Positions 40,697-48,940 of a stretch of DNA of 64,000 bases are shown here, piece after piece. Origin of the DNA: Clostridia bacterium (GTDB taxonomy: Bacteria > Bacillota > Clostridia > Christensenellales > Borkfalkiaceae); assembly GCA_017467275.1 (NCBI GenBank), contig JAFTSN010000019.1:1-64000 (forward strand). The letters run 5' to 3'. Position 1 is the stretch's first letter. Each line of letters starts with the position of its first letter. The translations under genes and the position numbers were made by a program. The notes under the pieces are model-generated. The model was not told the DNA's origin. It saw only the letters and a list, made by a program, of their open reading frames with translations, and searched no databases.

Positions 40697-43693
40697 ATGG
40701 GATTGATCAGTTACTTGATGAACAGCGACAGCAGACGTAGCTTGAAAAAGCTGAATAAGACCGCAGGTCTTGTGGAGGCGTTGGACGAGAAATATAAAGC
40801 GATGTCCGACGACGAGCTTAAAGGCCAGACGGCGATCTTAAAGGGTCGTCTTGCGGCGGGGGAAACAACGGACGATATCCTGCCCGATGCCTATGCGGCG
40901 CTTCGCGAGGCGGCATGGCGCGTCCTCGGCATGAAGCACTTCCACGTGCAGATTATCGGTGGTATCTGCCTGCACCAAGGGCGTATCGCAGAAATGCGTA
41001 CGGGCGAAGGTAAAACGCTCGTTGCGACTTTGCCCGCGTATTTGAACGCATTGACGGGCAAGAGCGTGCACGTTGTCACGGTCAACGACTACCTTGCTCG
41101 CCGCGACGCGGAATGGATGGGGAAGGTGCATAAGTTCATGGGGCTCACGGTCGGCGTGATCGCGCCCGGCATGGAGGACGACGAGAAGCGCGAGGCGTAT
41201 AAATGTGACATCGTCTACGGCACGAACAACGAATTCGGTTTCGATTATCTTCGTGATAACTTGAAGAGCGACTTAAAGAAAATGGTTCAGCGCGATCTGT
41301 CCTTTGCGATCGTCGACGAGGTTGACTCCATTTTAATCGACGAGGCGAGAACGCCGCTCATTATCTCGGGCAAGGGCGAAAAATCCTCCGATCTCTATGT
41401 GCAGGTGGACCGTTTTGTCCGCACTCTTTCGGGCGGCTTCGACGACGAGCTGAAAGAGGAGGAGGACGAGGCACTCCGCCGCGCCAAGGAAGACAAGAAA
41501 AAGGCGAAGAAAAAGAAATACGAGGACTACGAGGAAGAGGAAGAAGAGGTCGTAGACTACACGAAAATGACGCTTGAGGAACAGGCGAACTATGAGGCGG
41601 AGCAGGAAGAAAAGCGCACCGCCGCATTGGCTGCTGCGCCCGAGGGCAAGAAAGCGCTTGCCGCATCCAAGGATTGGGACTATATCATCAACCGCAAAGA
41701 TAAGACGGTCGAGCTCACCGACTCCGGTGCAAGAAAAGCGGAGCGGTTCTTCCATATCGATTCCATTGCGGAGATCGCGCATGCCGATCTCAACCACCAT
41801 ATTCAGCAGGCGTTGAAAGCGCATAAGCTTTTCAAGCTCGACGAGGACTATATCGTCAACGACGGCGAGGTCGTTATCGTCGACGAATTCACGGGCCGTC
41901 TCATGATCGGTCGCCGCTATTCCGACGGTTTGCATCAGGCGATCGAGGCGAAAGAAGGCGTCGAGGTCAGAAGCGAGAATAAGACGTATGCCACGATCAC
42001 CTTCCAAAACTATTTCCGTCTCTACTCCAAGCTTTCGGGTATGACGGGTACGGCAAAGACGGAGGAGGCGGAATTCCGCACCATCTATTCTCTCGACGTT
42101 ATTGAGATTCCGACGAACAGACCGATCAAGCGTATCGATTTGCCCGACATGGTGTATTCCACGGTGGACGGCAAGAAGCGTGCGATCGTGAACGAGATCG
42201 TTGAACGCCACGAAAGCGGTCAGCCGGTTCTTGTGGGTACCTCGTCCGTCGATAAATCGGAGGAGATTTCCCGACTCTTGAAGAGAAACGGCGTCAAGCA
42301 CAATATTCTGAACGCGAAAAACCACGAACGCGAGGCAGAGATCGTCGCGCAGGCGGGTAGATTCGGCGCCGTCACAATTTCCACCAACATGGCGGGCCGC
42401 GGCACGGATATCCTGCTCGGCGGTAACCCCGAGTATCTCGCCAAGAAGAGATTGAGAGAGGAGGGTGTGGAGCCCGAAACCATCGATCTTGCCATGAGTA
42501 TGTATATTCAGGATATCGACGACAAGACCAAAGAGGTCCGCGAACGCTATAAGAAGCTCTATGACTACTTTAAAAAGCAGACGGACGAAGAAAAGGAAAA
42601 GGTTATCGCGGCGGGCGGTCTTTGTATCATCGGCACCGAGCGTCACGAGTCAAGACGTATCGACAACCAGCTCCGCGGCCGTGCGGGTCGTCAGGGGGAT
42701 ATCGGTATGTCCGTGTTCTATCTCTCGCTTGAGGACGATCTTGTGAAGCGCTTTGGCGGCGAGAGAATGAAATCGCTCTATGCCATGTTCAAAATCGACG
42801 AGGACACCTGCCTCCAGTCCAAGCTTCTCTCCCACGGTATTGAGAATGCGCAAAAGACGATCGAGGGCAGAAACTTCGGTATCCGTAAGAACGTCCTCCA
42901 ATATGACGACGTTATGAACAAACAGCGTGAGGTCATGTACGCCGAGCGTATGAAAGTGTTAAAGGGCGAAAACGTCCACGAGCAGGTGCTCAAATATATT
43001 CCCGACTACGTTGAGGAGACCGTCCGTGCGGCGGTCAACACCGACGATATGCCCGAGCTTTGGAATGAAGCCGAGCTCAACGCGGCGATCGAGGCGAAGC
43101 TGTTGCCCGAGGGCACGAACTACGTCACGCGCGAGCGTCTCATGAAATGGGACTATGAGCTCGCGATCAAGAAGATCACGGCAAAGACGGTCAAGGAATA
43201 CGAAAAGAAGATTGCCGAGATCAAGGAACAGGGCTTTGACTTCTACGACGTCGAACGCCGCGTGCTCTTGATGACGGTCGATAGAAATTGGATTGATCAC
43301 ATCGACGCAATGGACCAGCTCAGAAAGGGTATCGGATTGCGCGCCTACGGTCAAGTCGACCCCGTTATCTCCTATAAGAAAGAGGGCTTCGACATGTTTG
43401 ACGAAATGGTGGAGCGTATCCAGCGCACGACGATCTCCATTCTCTTGAAAGTCAAAGTCGAATTCCGTCAAGCGCCTTCTCAGCAGGCAGTCCGTGCAGG
43501 CAGCGAGGGGAATGCGCCCGCCAACGCAGGTCAGCCGCAGGCACAGCCCGCGCGCCGCCCCTTGCGCCGTCAGATGCCCGAGCCTCTGCAAAACATGTCC
43601 TCCTATAAGAGCGATCCCAAGAAGAACGCAGAGTTGATTCGTATGGCAAACGCGGCTTCCGCACCCAAGACGGACGGAAACGATAAAAAATAA
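40697..43693 (+). CDS. secA: Preprotein translocase ATPase SecA with a charged insertion
   Basis: A 998-residue SecA, longer than the usual 840-900. Motor motifs: MRTGEGKT near 100-107, DEVDSILIDEART near 208-220, and RAGRQGD in the second ATPase lobe. Between FVRTL and DWDYIINRKDKTVEL, about residues 247-324 (nt 41435-41670) are a very charged insert (LKEEEDEALRRAKEDKKKAK, YEEEEEEVVDY) in the preprotein cross-linking domain, where Bacillus has only a short loop. The C terminus lacks the Cys-rich zinc tail used to bind SecB or lipids and instead ends in Ala/Pro/Gln-rich low complexity. Drives export through SecYEG. prfB follows after 12 nt. Confidence 0.95.
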   Translation: MGLISYLMNSDSRRSLKKLNKTAGLVEALDEKYKAMSDDELKGQTAILKGRLAAGETTDDILPDAYAALREAAWRVLGMKHFHVQIIGGICLHQGRIAEMRTGEGKTLVATLPAYLNALTGKSVHVVTVNDYLARRDAEWMGKVHKFMGLTVGVIAPGMEDDEKREAYKCDIVYGTNNEFGFDYLRDNLKSDLKKMVQRDLSFAIVDEVDSILIDEARTPLIISGKGEKSSDLYVQVDRFVRTLSGGFDDELKEEEDEALRRAKEDKKKAKKKKYEDYEEEEEEVVDYTKMTLEEQANYEAEQEEKRTAALAAAPEGKKALAASKDWDYIINRKDKTVELTDSGARKAERFFHIDSIAEIAHADLNHHIQQALKAHKLFKLDEDYIVNDGEVVIVDEFTGRLMIGRRYSDGLHQAIEAKEGVEVRSENKTYATITFQNYFRLYSKLSGMTGTAKTEEAEFRTIYSLDVIEIPTNRPIKRIDLPDMVYSTVDGKKRAIVNEIVERHESGQPVLVGTSSVDKSEEISRLLKRNGVKHNILNAKNHEREAEIVAQAGRFGAVTISTNMAGRGTDILLGGNPEYLAKKRLREEGVEPETIDLAMSMYIQDIDDKTKEVRERYKKLYDYFKKQTDEEKEKVIAAGGLCIIGTERHESRRIDNQLRGRAGRQGDIGMSVFYLSLEDDLVKRFGGERMKSLYAMFKIDEDTCLQSKLLSHGIENAQKTIEGRNFGIRKNVLQYDDVMNKQREVMYAERMKVLKGENVHEQVLKYIPDYVEETVRAAVNTDDMPELWNEAELNAAIEAKLLPEGTNYVTRERLMKWDYELAIKKITAKTVKEYEKKIAEIKEQGFDFYDVERRVLLMTVDRNWIDHIDAMDQLRKGIGLRAYGQVDPVISYKKEGFDMFDEMVERIQRTTISILLKVKVEFRQAPSQQAVRAGSEGNAPANAGQPQAQPARRPLRRQMPEPLQNMSSYKSDPKKNAELIRMANAASAPKTDGNDKK

Positions 43694-43705
43694 GGCTGAG
43701 TAGGT

Positions 43706-44803
43706 ATGTTTAAAGCAGACGATTACAGATTGAAAATTCAAGGCATGCGCGGCACGTTAAACGAGGCGGCGTATGCGCTCGATCTCGACAACCAGAGATC
43801 GCGGCTCGAGGAACTCAAAAAAGAGCAAGAGCTGCCCGAGGTTTGGCAGGATCTCGAACGCTCGACGAAAATCGGCAGAGAGATCTCTCTCATTCAAAAC
43901 AAGATTACGGCATATGAAAAGAGCGAAACGGCACTCTCCGATGCGGAAGAAGTGATCGACCTCATTGAGGAGACGGGCGACGAAAGCCTTATTTCCGAGC
44001 TTGACTCTATGCTCTCTGTCGCAGAGAAGGACATCGAAGATATGCGTATCCGCGCGATCCTGCGCGGGCCTTACGATTCCCACAACGCGCTCCTTGCGCT
44101 TCACGCGGGCGCGGGCGGCACGGAGGCATGCGATTGGTGCTCGATGCTGTATAGAATGTATCAACGCTACTGCGAAAAAATGGGCTTCAAGGTCTACGAG
44201 CTCGATCGCGAGGCGGGCGACGAAGCGGGCATTAAGAGCGTCGATTTCAGAGTCGAGGGCGAGAATGCTTACGGCTTCTTGAAAGCGGAAATGGGCGTGC
44301 ACAGGCTCGTGCGTATTTCCCCGTTCGACGCCAATAAACGCCGTCACACGTCTTTCTGCTCCCTCGAGGTCATGCCCGAGGTCGAGGACGACAACGAGGT
44401 GGAGATCAAGGACGACGATATCCGTATCGATATCTACCATTCGGGAGGCGCAGGCGGTCAGAACGTCAACAAGGTTGCTTCCGCCGTACGTATCACCCAC
44501 TTCCCGACGGGAATCGTGGTGCAGTGTCAGAACGAGCGCTCCCAGCTCCAAAACAAGGAAATGTGCTTTAGCATGCTCCGTTCCAAGCTGTTGGAACGCA
44601 AGATACAGGAACGCCAAGCGGAAGCGGAAGCCATGAAAGGCGACGTCAAAAAGATCGAATGGGGCTCGCAGATCCGTTCCTACGTGTTCTGCCCCTACAC
44701 GATGGCAAAGGACCACCGCACGGGCTACGAAAAAGGGGATATCCAAGGCGTTATGGACGGCGATATCCACGGCTTCATTATCGATTATCTTAAAAAGATT
44801 TAA
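43706..44803 (+). CDS. prfB: Peptide chain release factor 2, no programmed frameshift
   Basis: A 365-residue class I release factor for UGA and UAA. The codon-recognition tripeptide SPF lies in VRISPFDANKRRHTSF near 208, and GGAGGQNVN near 250 carries the universal GGQ. In most bacteria a UGA near codon 26 forces a +1 shift; here the N terminus reads through without a stop (AAYALDLDNQRSRLEEL), so autoregulation by frameshifting is absent. secA-prfB order is common in Firmicutes. Confidence 0.95.
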   Translation: MFKADDYRLKIQGMRGTLNEAAYALDLDNQRSRLEELKKEQELPEVWQDLERSTKIGREISLIQNKITAYEKSETALSDAEEVIDLIEETGDESLISELDSMLSVAEKDIEDMRIRAILRGPYDSHNALLALHAGAGGTEACDWCSMLYRMYQRYCEKMGFKVYELDREAGDEAGIKSVDFRVEGENAYGFLKAEMGVHRLVRISPFDANKRRHTSFCSLEVMPEVEDDNEVEIKDDDIRIDIYHSGGAGGQNVNKVASAVRITHFPTGIVVQCQNERSQLQNKEMCFSMLRSKLLERKIQERQAEAEAMKGDVKKIEWGSQIRSYVFCPYTMAKDHRTGYEKGDIQGVMDGDIHGFIIDYLKKI

Positions 44804-44842
44804 ACCTAACCGAAACAATATAATTCGGAGCAAGCGTTTTAA

Positions 44843-44940
44843 ATGATTTTTGGCAAGGAGGAAGCAATTATACGTAACGTATGATCATGACGACGCGCCT
44901 TAAAGTGTTAAAAGCTGGCTTTTGGGCTGGTTCGGATTAG
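44843..44940 (+). other. Two overlapping tiny frames ahead of tsaD
   Basis: ATG at 44843 opens a 13-codon frame (MIFGKEEAIIRNV) ending in TGA at 44882-44884. It overlaps, as ATGA, a 19-codon frame from 44881 (MIMTTRLKVLKAGFWAGSD) ending in TAG. CGGAG precedes the first. A hairpin and tsaD follow. Could be a leader-peptide arrangement or chance. Confidence 0.3.
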
Positions 44941-44951
44941 ATTGTTTTCGG

Positions 44952-44977
44952 TTATCGGCGGCGTTTGCTGCCGATAA
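44952..44977 (+). terminator. Strong hairpin before tsaD
   Basis: TTATCGGC plus GGC (44952-44962) pairs with GCT plus GCCGATAA (44967-44977), a near-perfect 11-bp stem. The tail ACTTTCTT is only partly T-rich, so it may be an inefficient terminator or attenuator. Confidence 0.5.
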
Positions 44978-44988
44978 ACTTTCTTATT

Positions 44989-46059
44989 ATGTATAGAAAC
45001 TACGATCCAAAACCGAATATAAACAAGGAAGCCCCGATCATTCTCGGCATCGAGTCCTCGTGCGACGAAACGGCGGCGGCAGTCATTCGCGGCAGGGAAA
45101 TTCTTTCTGATGAAATCGCTTCTTCCGCGAGTGTGCAGTCTCTCTACGGCGGCGTCGTGCCCGAGATCGCTTCCCGCGCCCACACGGACGAAATCGCCCG
45201 CGTGGTTGAGCGCGCCGTGAAAAATGCGGGACTTGAATATACAGACCTCGACGCGATTGCAGTCACCTATGGCGCGGGTCTTTTGGGTGCGTTGCTTGTG
45301 GGCGTTTCCTTTGCGAAATCGCTCGCTTACACGCTCAATAAACCACTTATCGCAGTCAATCATATCCGCGGGCATCTGTCGGCGGCGTATCTCGTTGAAA
45401 AAGACTTAAAGCCTCCTTTTGTGACTCTGTTGGCGAGCGGCGGGCACACGGCGATTTTATATGCCGAGAGTGAAGCGGCGTTTGAGATTCTCGGCGCAAC
45501 GCTCGACGACGCGGCGGGCGAGGCGTTTGATAAGGTCGCGCGGGTGCTGGGCTTAAAATATCCTGGAGGGCCGAATATTCAGCGCTGTGCGCAGGACGGC
45601 AAGCCCGTCGTTCCCATGCCGAAAATGCTTAAAGGGGGCGGCGGTTACGACTTTTCCTATAGCGGCTTAAAGACGGCGGTCATCAACTATTGCCACACCA
45701 AGGAGCAAAAGGGCGAGGAATATTCCAAGGCAGACGTGGCGGCATCTTTCCAATGCGCGGCAATCGACGTGCTCGTGCAAAAAACGGTTGCGGCGGCAAA
45801 GGAAAAGAAGGTGAAAACGGTCACCGCAGGCGGCGGCGTGGCGGCAAATGCGTATCTCCGCGAGAGCTTGAAAGCGGCTTGCGATCGGGAGGGGTTTCAG
45901 CTCGTTCTGCCCGAAAAGCGGTATTGCACGGACAATGCGGCAATGATCGCCTGCGAGGGGCTTGTGCAATATAAGCTCGGCAATTTTGCGGATATGTCGC
46001 TGAATGCGAAAGCCTCTATTCCCTTGGCGGCGACCTTAAAGACGAAAGGAAGCGTATGA
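44989..46059 (+). CDS. tsaD: tRNA N6-threonylcarbamoyladenosine synthase TsaD
   Basis: 356 residues from the ATG at 44989; an in-frame TTG at 44965 lies in the leader hairpin. TsaD transfers threonylcarbamoyl to A37 of ANN-reading tRNAs with TsaB and TsaE. LGIESSCDETAAAVI is the N-terminal ASKHA motif, preceded by about 17 extra residues (MYRNYDPKPNINKEAP). HIRGH carries the two iron/zinc His; GGPNIQ and SYSGLKTA follow. Its stop overlaps the next start by 4 nt. Confidence 0.94.
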   Translation: MYRNYDPKPNINKEAPIILGIESSCDETAAAVIRGREILSDEIASSASVQSLYGGVVPEIASRAHTDEIARVVERAVKNAGLEYTDLDAIAVTYGAGLLGALLVGVSFAKSLAYTLNKPLIAVNHIRGHLSAAYLVEKDLKPPFVTLLASGGHTAILYAESEAAFEILGATLDDAAGEAFDKVARVLGLKYPGGPNIQRCAQDGKPVVPMPKMLKGGGGYDFSYSGLKTAVINYCHTKEQKGEEYSKADVAASFQCAAIDVLVQKTVAAAKEKKVKTVTAGGGVAANAYLRESLKAACDREGFQLVLPEKRYCTDNAAMIACEGLVQYKLGNFADMSLNAKASIPLAATLKTKGSV

Positions 46060-47000
46060 AAATATTTTTGCATTTGTTAGAGCATTCGGTTTTGGACACC
46101 TTAAAACTCCTGCCGTGGCTCGTGCTCATTTATATTGTGATCGAGCTTTTAGAGCATAAGACCGATCTGGTCGGTTCAAAAAGCCGATTAAACGGAAAAT
46201 TGGGTCCCCTCATCGGTTCGGCGACGGGGCTCGTTCCGCAATGCGGTTTTTCCGTCATGGCTGCAAAGCTGTTCGAGCAAAAATATATCACTTTGGGCAC
46301 TCTTCTCGCAATCTTCTTTTCCACGAGCGACGAGGCGTTTGTGGTACTCCTTGCCGACGGCGCGGGTGCCATGTATTTATTGCCCCTTTTGGCGACGAAA
46401 ATGCTTATCGGCATCGCAGTCGGGTATGCCACGGACGGAATTTTGAAGTTTTTTAAAGGACGGGAAAGAGCGGTAACCTCCACCGAGGGAGCGTCTCTTT
46501 CTTCCGCACAAACGGGCGCGCGCGAGCTGTTTTTACAGCGCGTTGCCGAGGATCGGGCGTTTGAGTGCACCTCTTGCGGACGTTCGCACGACGAGAGTAA
46601 GCCGTGGAAAGTATACTTCCTGTCCCCGCTTCTCCATTCCTTAAAGGTTGCGCTCTTTATCTTCCTTGTGAATTTTGCGCTCGGCGGGATTATCGAGCTG
46701 GTCACGGAGGAACGCTTCGCCTCGTTCATGGCACAGGGTAAATATTTACAGCCCTTGATCACCTCCATGATCGGGCTTATTCCCAACTGCGCATCGAGCG
46801 TGGTCATCACGGAATGTTTTCTTGAAAACACCATTTTCTTCGGTTCTTGTGTGGCGGGACTGTGCGCCAATGCGGGGCTGGGATTTGTCGTATTGATCAA
46901 AAACACGAAAAAGTGGAAACGCAATCTAGCGCTGATTCTTGTCTCCTATGCGATTTCCGTTTTGCTCGGAATCTTGCTCAACGCAATTGTACCCTTTTAA
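46056..47000 (+). CDS. Putative 10-TM heavy-metal permease (ArsP_2/DUF2899-like)
   Basis: A 314-residue membrane protein with two related halves: GLVPQCGFSVMAAKLF (about 56-71) and GLIPNCASSVVITECF (about 246-261), each with a conserved Pro-x-Cys in a membrane helix. A central loop with ECTSCGRSHDESKPW adds a CxxC-His cluster. This layout is that of putative arsenic/heavy-metal exporters. The substrate is not proven. Coupled to tsaD by a 4-nt overlap. Confidence 0.82.
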   Translation: MKIFLHLLEHSVLDTLKLLPWLVLIYIVIELLEHKTDLVGSKSRLNGKLGPLIGSATGLVPQCGFSVMAAKLFEQKYITLGTLLAIFFSTSDEAFVVLLADGAGAMYLLPLLATKMLIGIAVGYATDGILKFFKGRERAVTSTEGASLSSAQTGARELFLQRVAEDRAFECTSCGRSHDESKPWKVYFLSPLLHSLKVALFIFLVNFALGGIIELVTEERFASFMAQGKYLQPLITSMIGLIPNCASSVVITECFLENTIFFGSCVAGLCANAGLGFVVLIKNTKKWKRNLALILVSYAISVLLGILLNAIVPF

Positions 47001-47065
47001 AAAACTGTTTAAGAGACGCAAAATCGAGGTATAAATAATTAACGGATAAAAACGGAGGAAAGATC

Positions 47066-47374
47066 ATGAAAGAAGTACAGATTAAGGGAATGGAAAACGG
47101 CAAGCTCACGGTGGCGTTGTCGGGGGAGATTGATTCGGGCAAAGCGGAGGAGTTTTTCGCCGCCGTCTCGTCGGCATACCGTGAAACGCCTGCAAGCCTC
47201 TCTTTTGAGTGTGCGGAGCTGAATTTTATCGATTCAACCACGCTCGGCACCTTTGTGAAGATCCTAAAGCTTGTCAAAACGGACGGCAACGGCATGAGCC
47301 TCCAAGGCTTACAGCCTAAGATCAAAAAGCTTTTCCTCATCTGTTCGCTCGACACGATCATGGAGATTGAATAA
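47066..47374 (+). CDS. rsbV: STAS-domain anti-anti-sigma factor (RsbV/SpoIIAA type)
   Basis: A 102-residue STAS protein. LNFIDSTTLGTFVKI near 53-67 contains the Ser that is phosphorylated by the anti-sigma kinase in this family (DSSGLG in Bacillus RsbV). The dephosphorylated form would sequester an anti-sigma factor and free the sigma factor encoded downstream. GGAGG precedes the ATG. First gene of a four-gene operon with 1-12 nt gaps. Confidence 0.88.
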   Translation: MKEVQIKGMENGKLTVALSGEIDSGKAEEFFAAVSSAYRETPASLSFECAELNFIDSTTLGTFVKILKLVKTDGNGMSLQGLQPKIKKLFLICSLDTIMEIE

Positions 47375-47375
47375 T

Positions 47376-47729
47376 ATGGACGTTTTCAACATAGTGCTTC
47401 CGCTTAAAAACGAATATCTCACCACCGTTCGCCTCACGACGGGCGGTGTGCTCGCGGTTGCGGAGTTCGACGTGGACACCACGGAGGACTTCAAGGTCTG
47501 CGTAACGGAGAGCCTGCTCATATTGCGCCGCAACGGTTTCACCTCCGCACAGATCAAGTTCTCCGTCGGCGAAACGCTCTCTTGCGAGATCAAGGGTGTA
47601 GACCGCGGCGCGGAAAAGGAAGAGGGCGTGGAGGACGAAATATCCTACGCGCTTTTGAACGCGCTCCTTGGCGAGGTTGCGTTTGAAAGAGACGGGAACG
47701 GCGTGACGGCAGTCAGATTCGAGGCGTAA
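47376..47729 (+). CDS. RsbW-like protein lacking the ATP-binding N box
   Basis: 117 residues from the ATG at 47376, one nt after the rsbV stop. The N terminus FNIVLPLKNEYLTTVRLTTGGV and FKVCVTES follow RsbW closely (PAQPEYVGIIRLTLSGV in Bacillus), up to the point where RsbW has EACTNAVQHA. Here the sequence is ESLLILRRNGFTSAQIKF, so the Asn of the N box is missing and no G boxes follow. It is also shorter than RsbW (about 160). Likely a non-catalytic relative that may still bind the sigma factor or RsbV. Confidence 0.75.
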   Translation: MDVFNIVLPLKNEYLTTVRLTTGGVLAVAEFDVDTTEDFKVCVTESLLILRRNGFTSAQIKFSVGETLSCEIKGVDRGAEKEEGVEDEISYALLNALLGEVAFERDGNGVTAVRFEA

Positions 47730-47741
47730 AGAGAGCTTTTT

Positions 47742-48479
47742 ATGACGGAAGAGAACGTGAACGAGCTGTTTCGGCTCTATAAAGAAACGGGGGATAAAAA
47801 TCTTCGCAACGTTATTGCGGAGAAATACCTCTACATAGCCGAGATCCTCGCGAAAAAATTCGTGGGGCGGGGCGTGGAGTACGACGATCTCAAGCAGGTT
47901 GCCGCGCTTGCGCTTCTTCGCGGGATCGACCGTTTCGAGCCCGAGCTCGGCATGCAGTTCACGACCTTTATCACGCCCACGATCACGGGCGAGATCAAGA
48001 ACTATTTCCGTGACAAATCCCGCATCGTCAAGCTTCCGCGCCGCTTGGGCGAGATCAGCGCGCGGGTGAAAAAATTTGTCGGGAACTACGAGGGCACACA
48101 CGGCTCCAAACCGAGTGTAAAAGAGATTGCTCAAGCCCTTTCGTTGAGCGAGGAAGACGTGGTTCGTTCCCTCGAAGTGGGCGGAACGATCAGTCTGGAT
48201 TCCGCTGCGTTTTCGGGAGAGGAGGACGGCGAGCGTTCCCTGTATTCTCTGTTGCCTGCCTCCGACGATGCCTACGACAAGCTTGAAATGAAAGACGCAC
48301 TTGCAGCGGCAATGAAGAATTTCACCGAGCTAGAGCGCAAGCTGATTGCTTACCGTTTCCGCGATTCCCTTTCGCAGAGCGAGACGGCTCAGCGGCTGGG
48401 CGTTTCGCAGATGTTTGTTTCGCGTATGGAGCGTAAGCTCCTTTCTCGGCTCAAGGAACTTTTAAAGGATTCCGTTTAA
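47742..48479 (+). CDS. sigB: SigB/SigF-family RNA polymerase sigma factor
   Basis: A 245-residue group 3 sigma-70 factor. Region 2 (YIAEILAKKFVGRGVEYDDL, then GIDRFEPELGMQFTTF), ITGEIKNYFRDK and PRRLGEI lie in the part that recognises -10; region 3 KPSVKEIAQALSLSEEDV; region 4 ETAQRLGVSQMFVSRMERK is the -35 HTH. PRRLGEI with FRDK is closer to SigB than to sporulation SigF. Flanked by regulators of the RsbV/RsbW type. Probably directs a general stress regulon; gene name by similarity. Confidence 0.85.
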   Translation: MTEENVNELFRLYKETGDKNLRNVIAEKYLYIAEILAKKFVGRGVEYDDLKQVAALALLRGIDRFEPELGMQFTTFITPTITGEIKNYFRDKSRIVKLPRRLGEISARVKKFVGNYEGTHGSKPSVKEIAQALSLSEEDVVRSLEVGGTISLDSAAFSGEEDGERSLYSLLPASDDAYDKLEMKDALAAAMKNFTELERKLIAYRFRDSLSQSETAQRLGVSQMFVSRMERKLLSRLKELLKDSV

Positions 48480-48482
48480 GCT

Positions 48483-48842
48483 ATGAAAATCGAGGTTAAA
48501 AACTTCAAAGGGCTGGAGGAGACGAAAGGGCAGCTTTGCGCTTTTCTTGCCGAGAGCCGCGTCTCCGAGGAGCACGCGTTTAACTGTAAGCTTGTCGTTA
48601 GCGAGCTTGTGGGGAACGTCTTGCGCCACTCGGACGGAACGGCATTTGTCGAATGGCGTTTAAACGGGGCGTTCGTCGAGCTTGTTATATGCTCCTCAAC
48701 CCGTTATATCCCGCCCAAGGTCAGCCGCCTGTCCGACGTCTATGCGGAAAGCGGCAGGGGACTGTATTTGGTCGACGCAGTCTGTGAAGAACGGATTGAG
48801 GTGGAGGGAGGCGTTTTAGTGCGCGTCCGAATCAAAGATTAA
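48483..48842 (+). CDS. Compact RsbW-like HATPase anti-sigma kinase
   Basis: A 119-residue GHKL ATPase. VVSELVGNVLRHS (about 40-52) is the N box with Glu and Asn; the G region is ESGRGLYLVDAV (about 92-103). The domain is smaller than RsbW and resembles the stand-alone RsbW-like HATPase_c_2 proteins. It probably binds the sigma factor and phosphorylates the STAS protein. It starts 3 nt after the sigma gene and ends at two terminators. Confidence 0.85.
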   Translation: MKIEVKNFKGLEETKGQLCAFLAESRVSEEHAFNCKLVVSELVGNVLRHSDGTAFVEWRLNGAFVELVICSSTRYIPPKVSRLSDVYAESGRGLYLVDAVCEERIEVEGGVLVRVRIKD

Positions 48843-48857
48843 AAATCTCTAATAAAA

Positions 48858-48928
48858 AACCGCGGAGTGCACAAACCTTCCGCGGTTAAAAAATATCCCG
48901 TCGAATTTTCGACGGGATACGTTTTTTT
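48858..48928. terminator. Tandem terminators between converging operons
   Basis: Hairpin 1: AACCGCGGA/TCCGCGGTT (48858-48887). Hairpin 2: ATCCCGTCGA/TCGACGGGAT (48895-48918), then a run of T. Each has A/T tracts suited to both strands. Confidence 0.88.
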
Positions 48929-48940
48929 GTTCGATTCCGA

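Noticed and set aside
41333..42646. Reverse-strand open frame of 437 codons inside secA
   Set aside because: Shadow of the secA frame; composition is rich in Leu, Arg and Val as expected for an antisense frame.
47742..48479. Sporulation sigma factor SigF with spoIIAA and spoIIAB
   Set aside because: Gene order differs (no normal spoIIAB between the STAS and sigma genes), and the PRR and FRDK segments fit SigB better than SigF.
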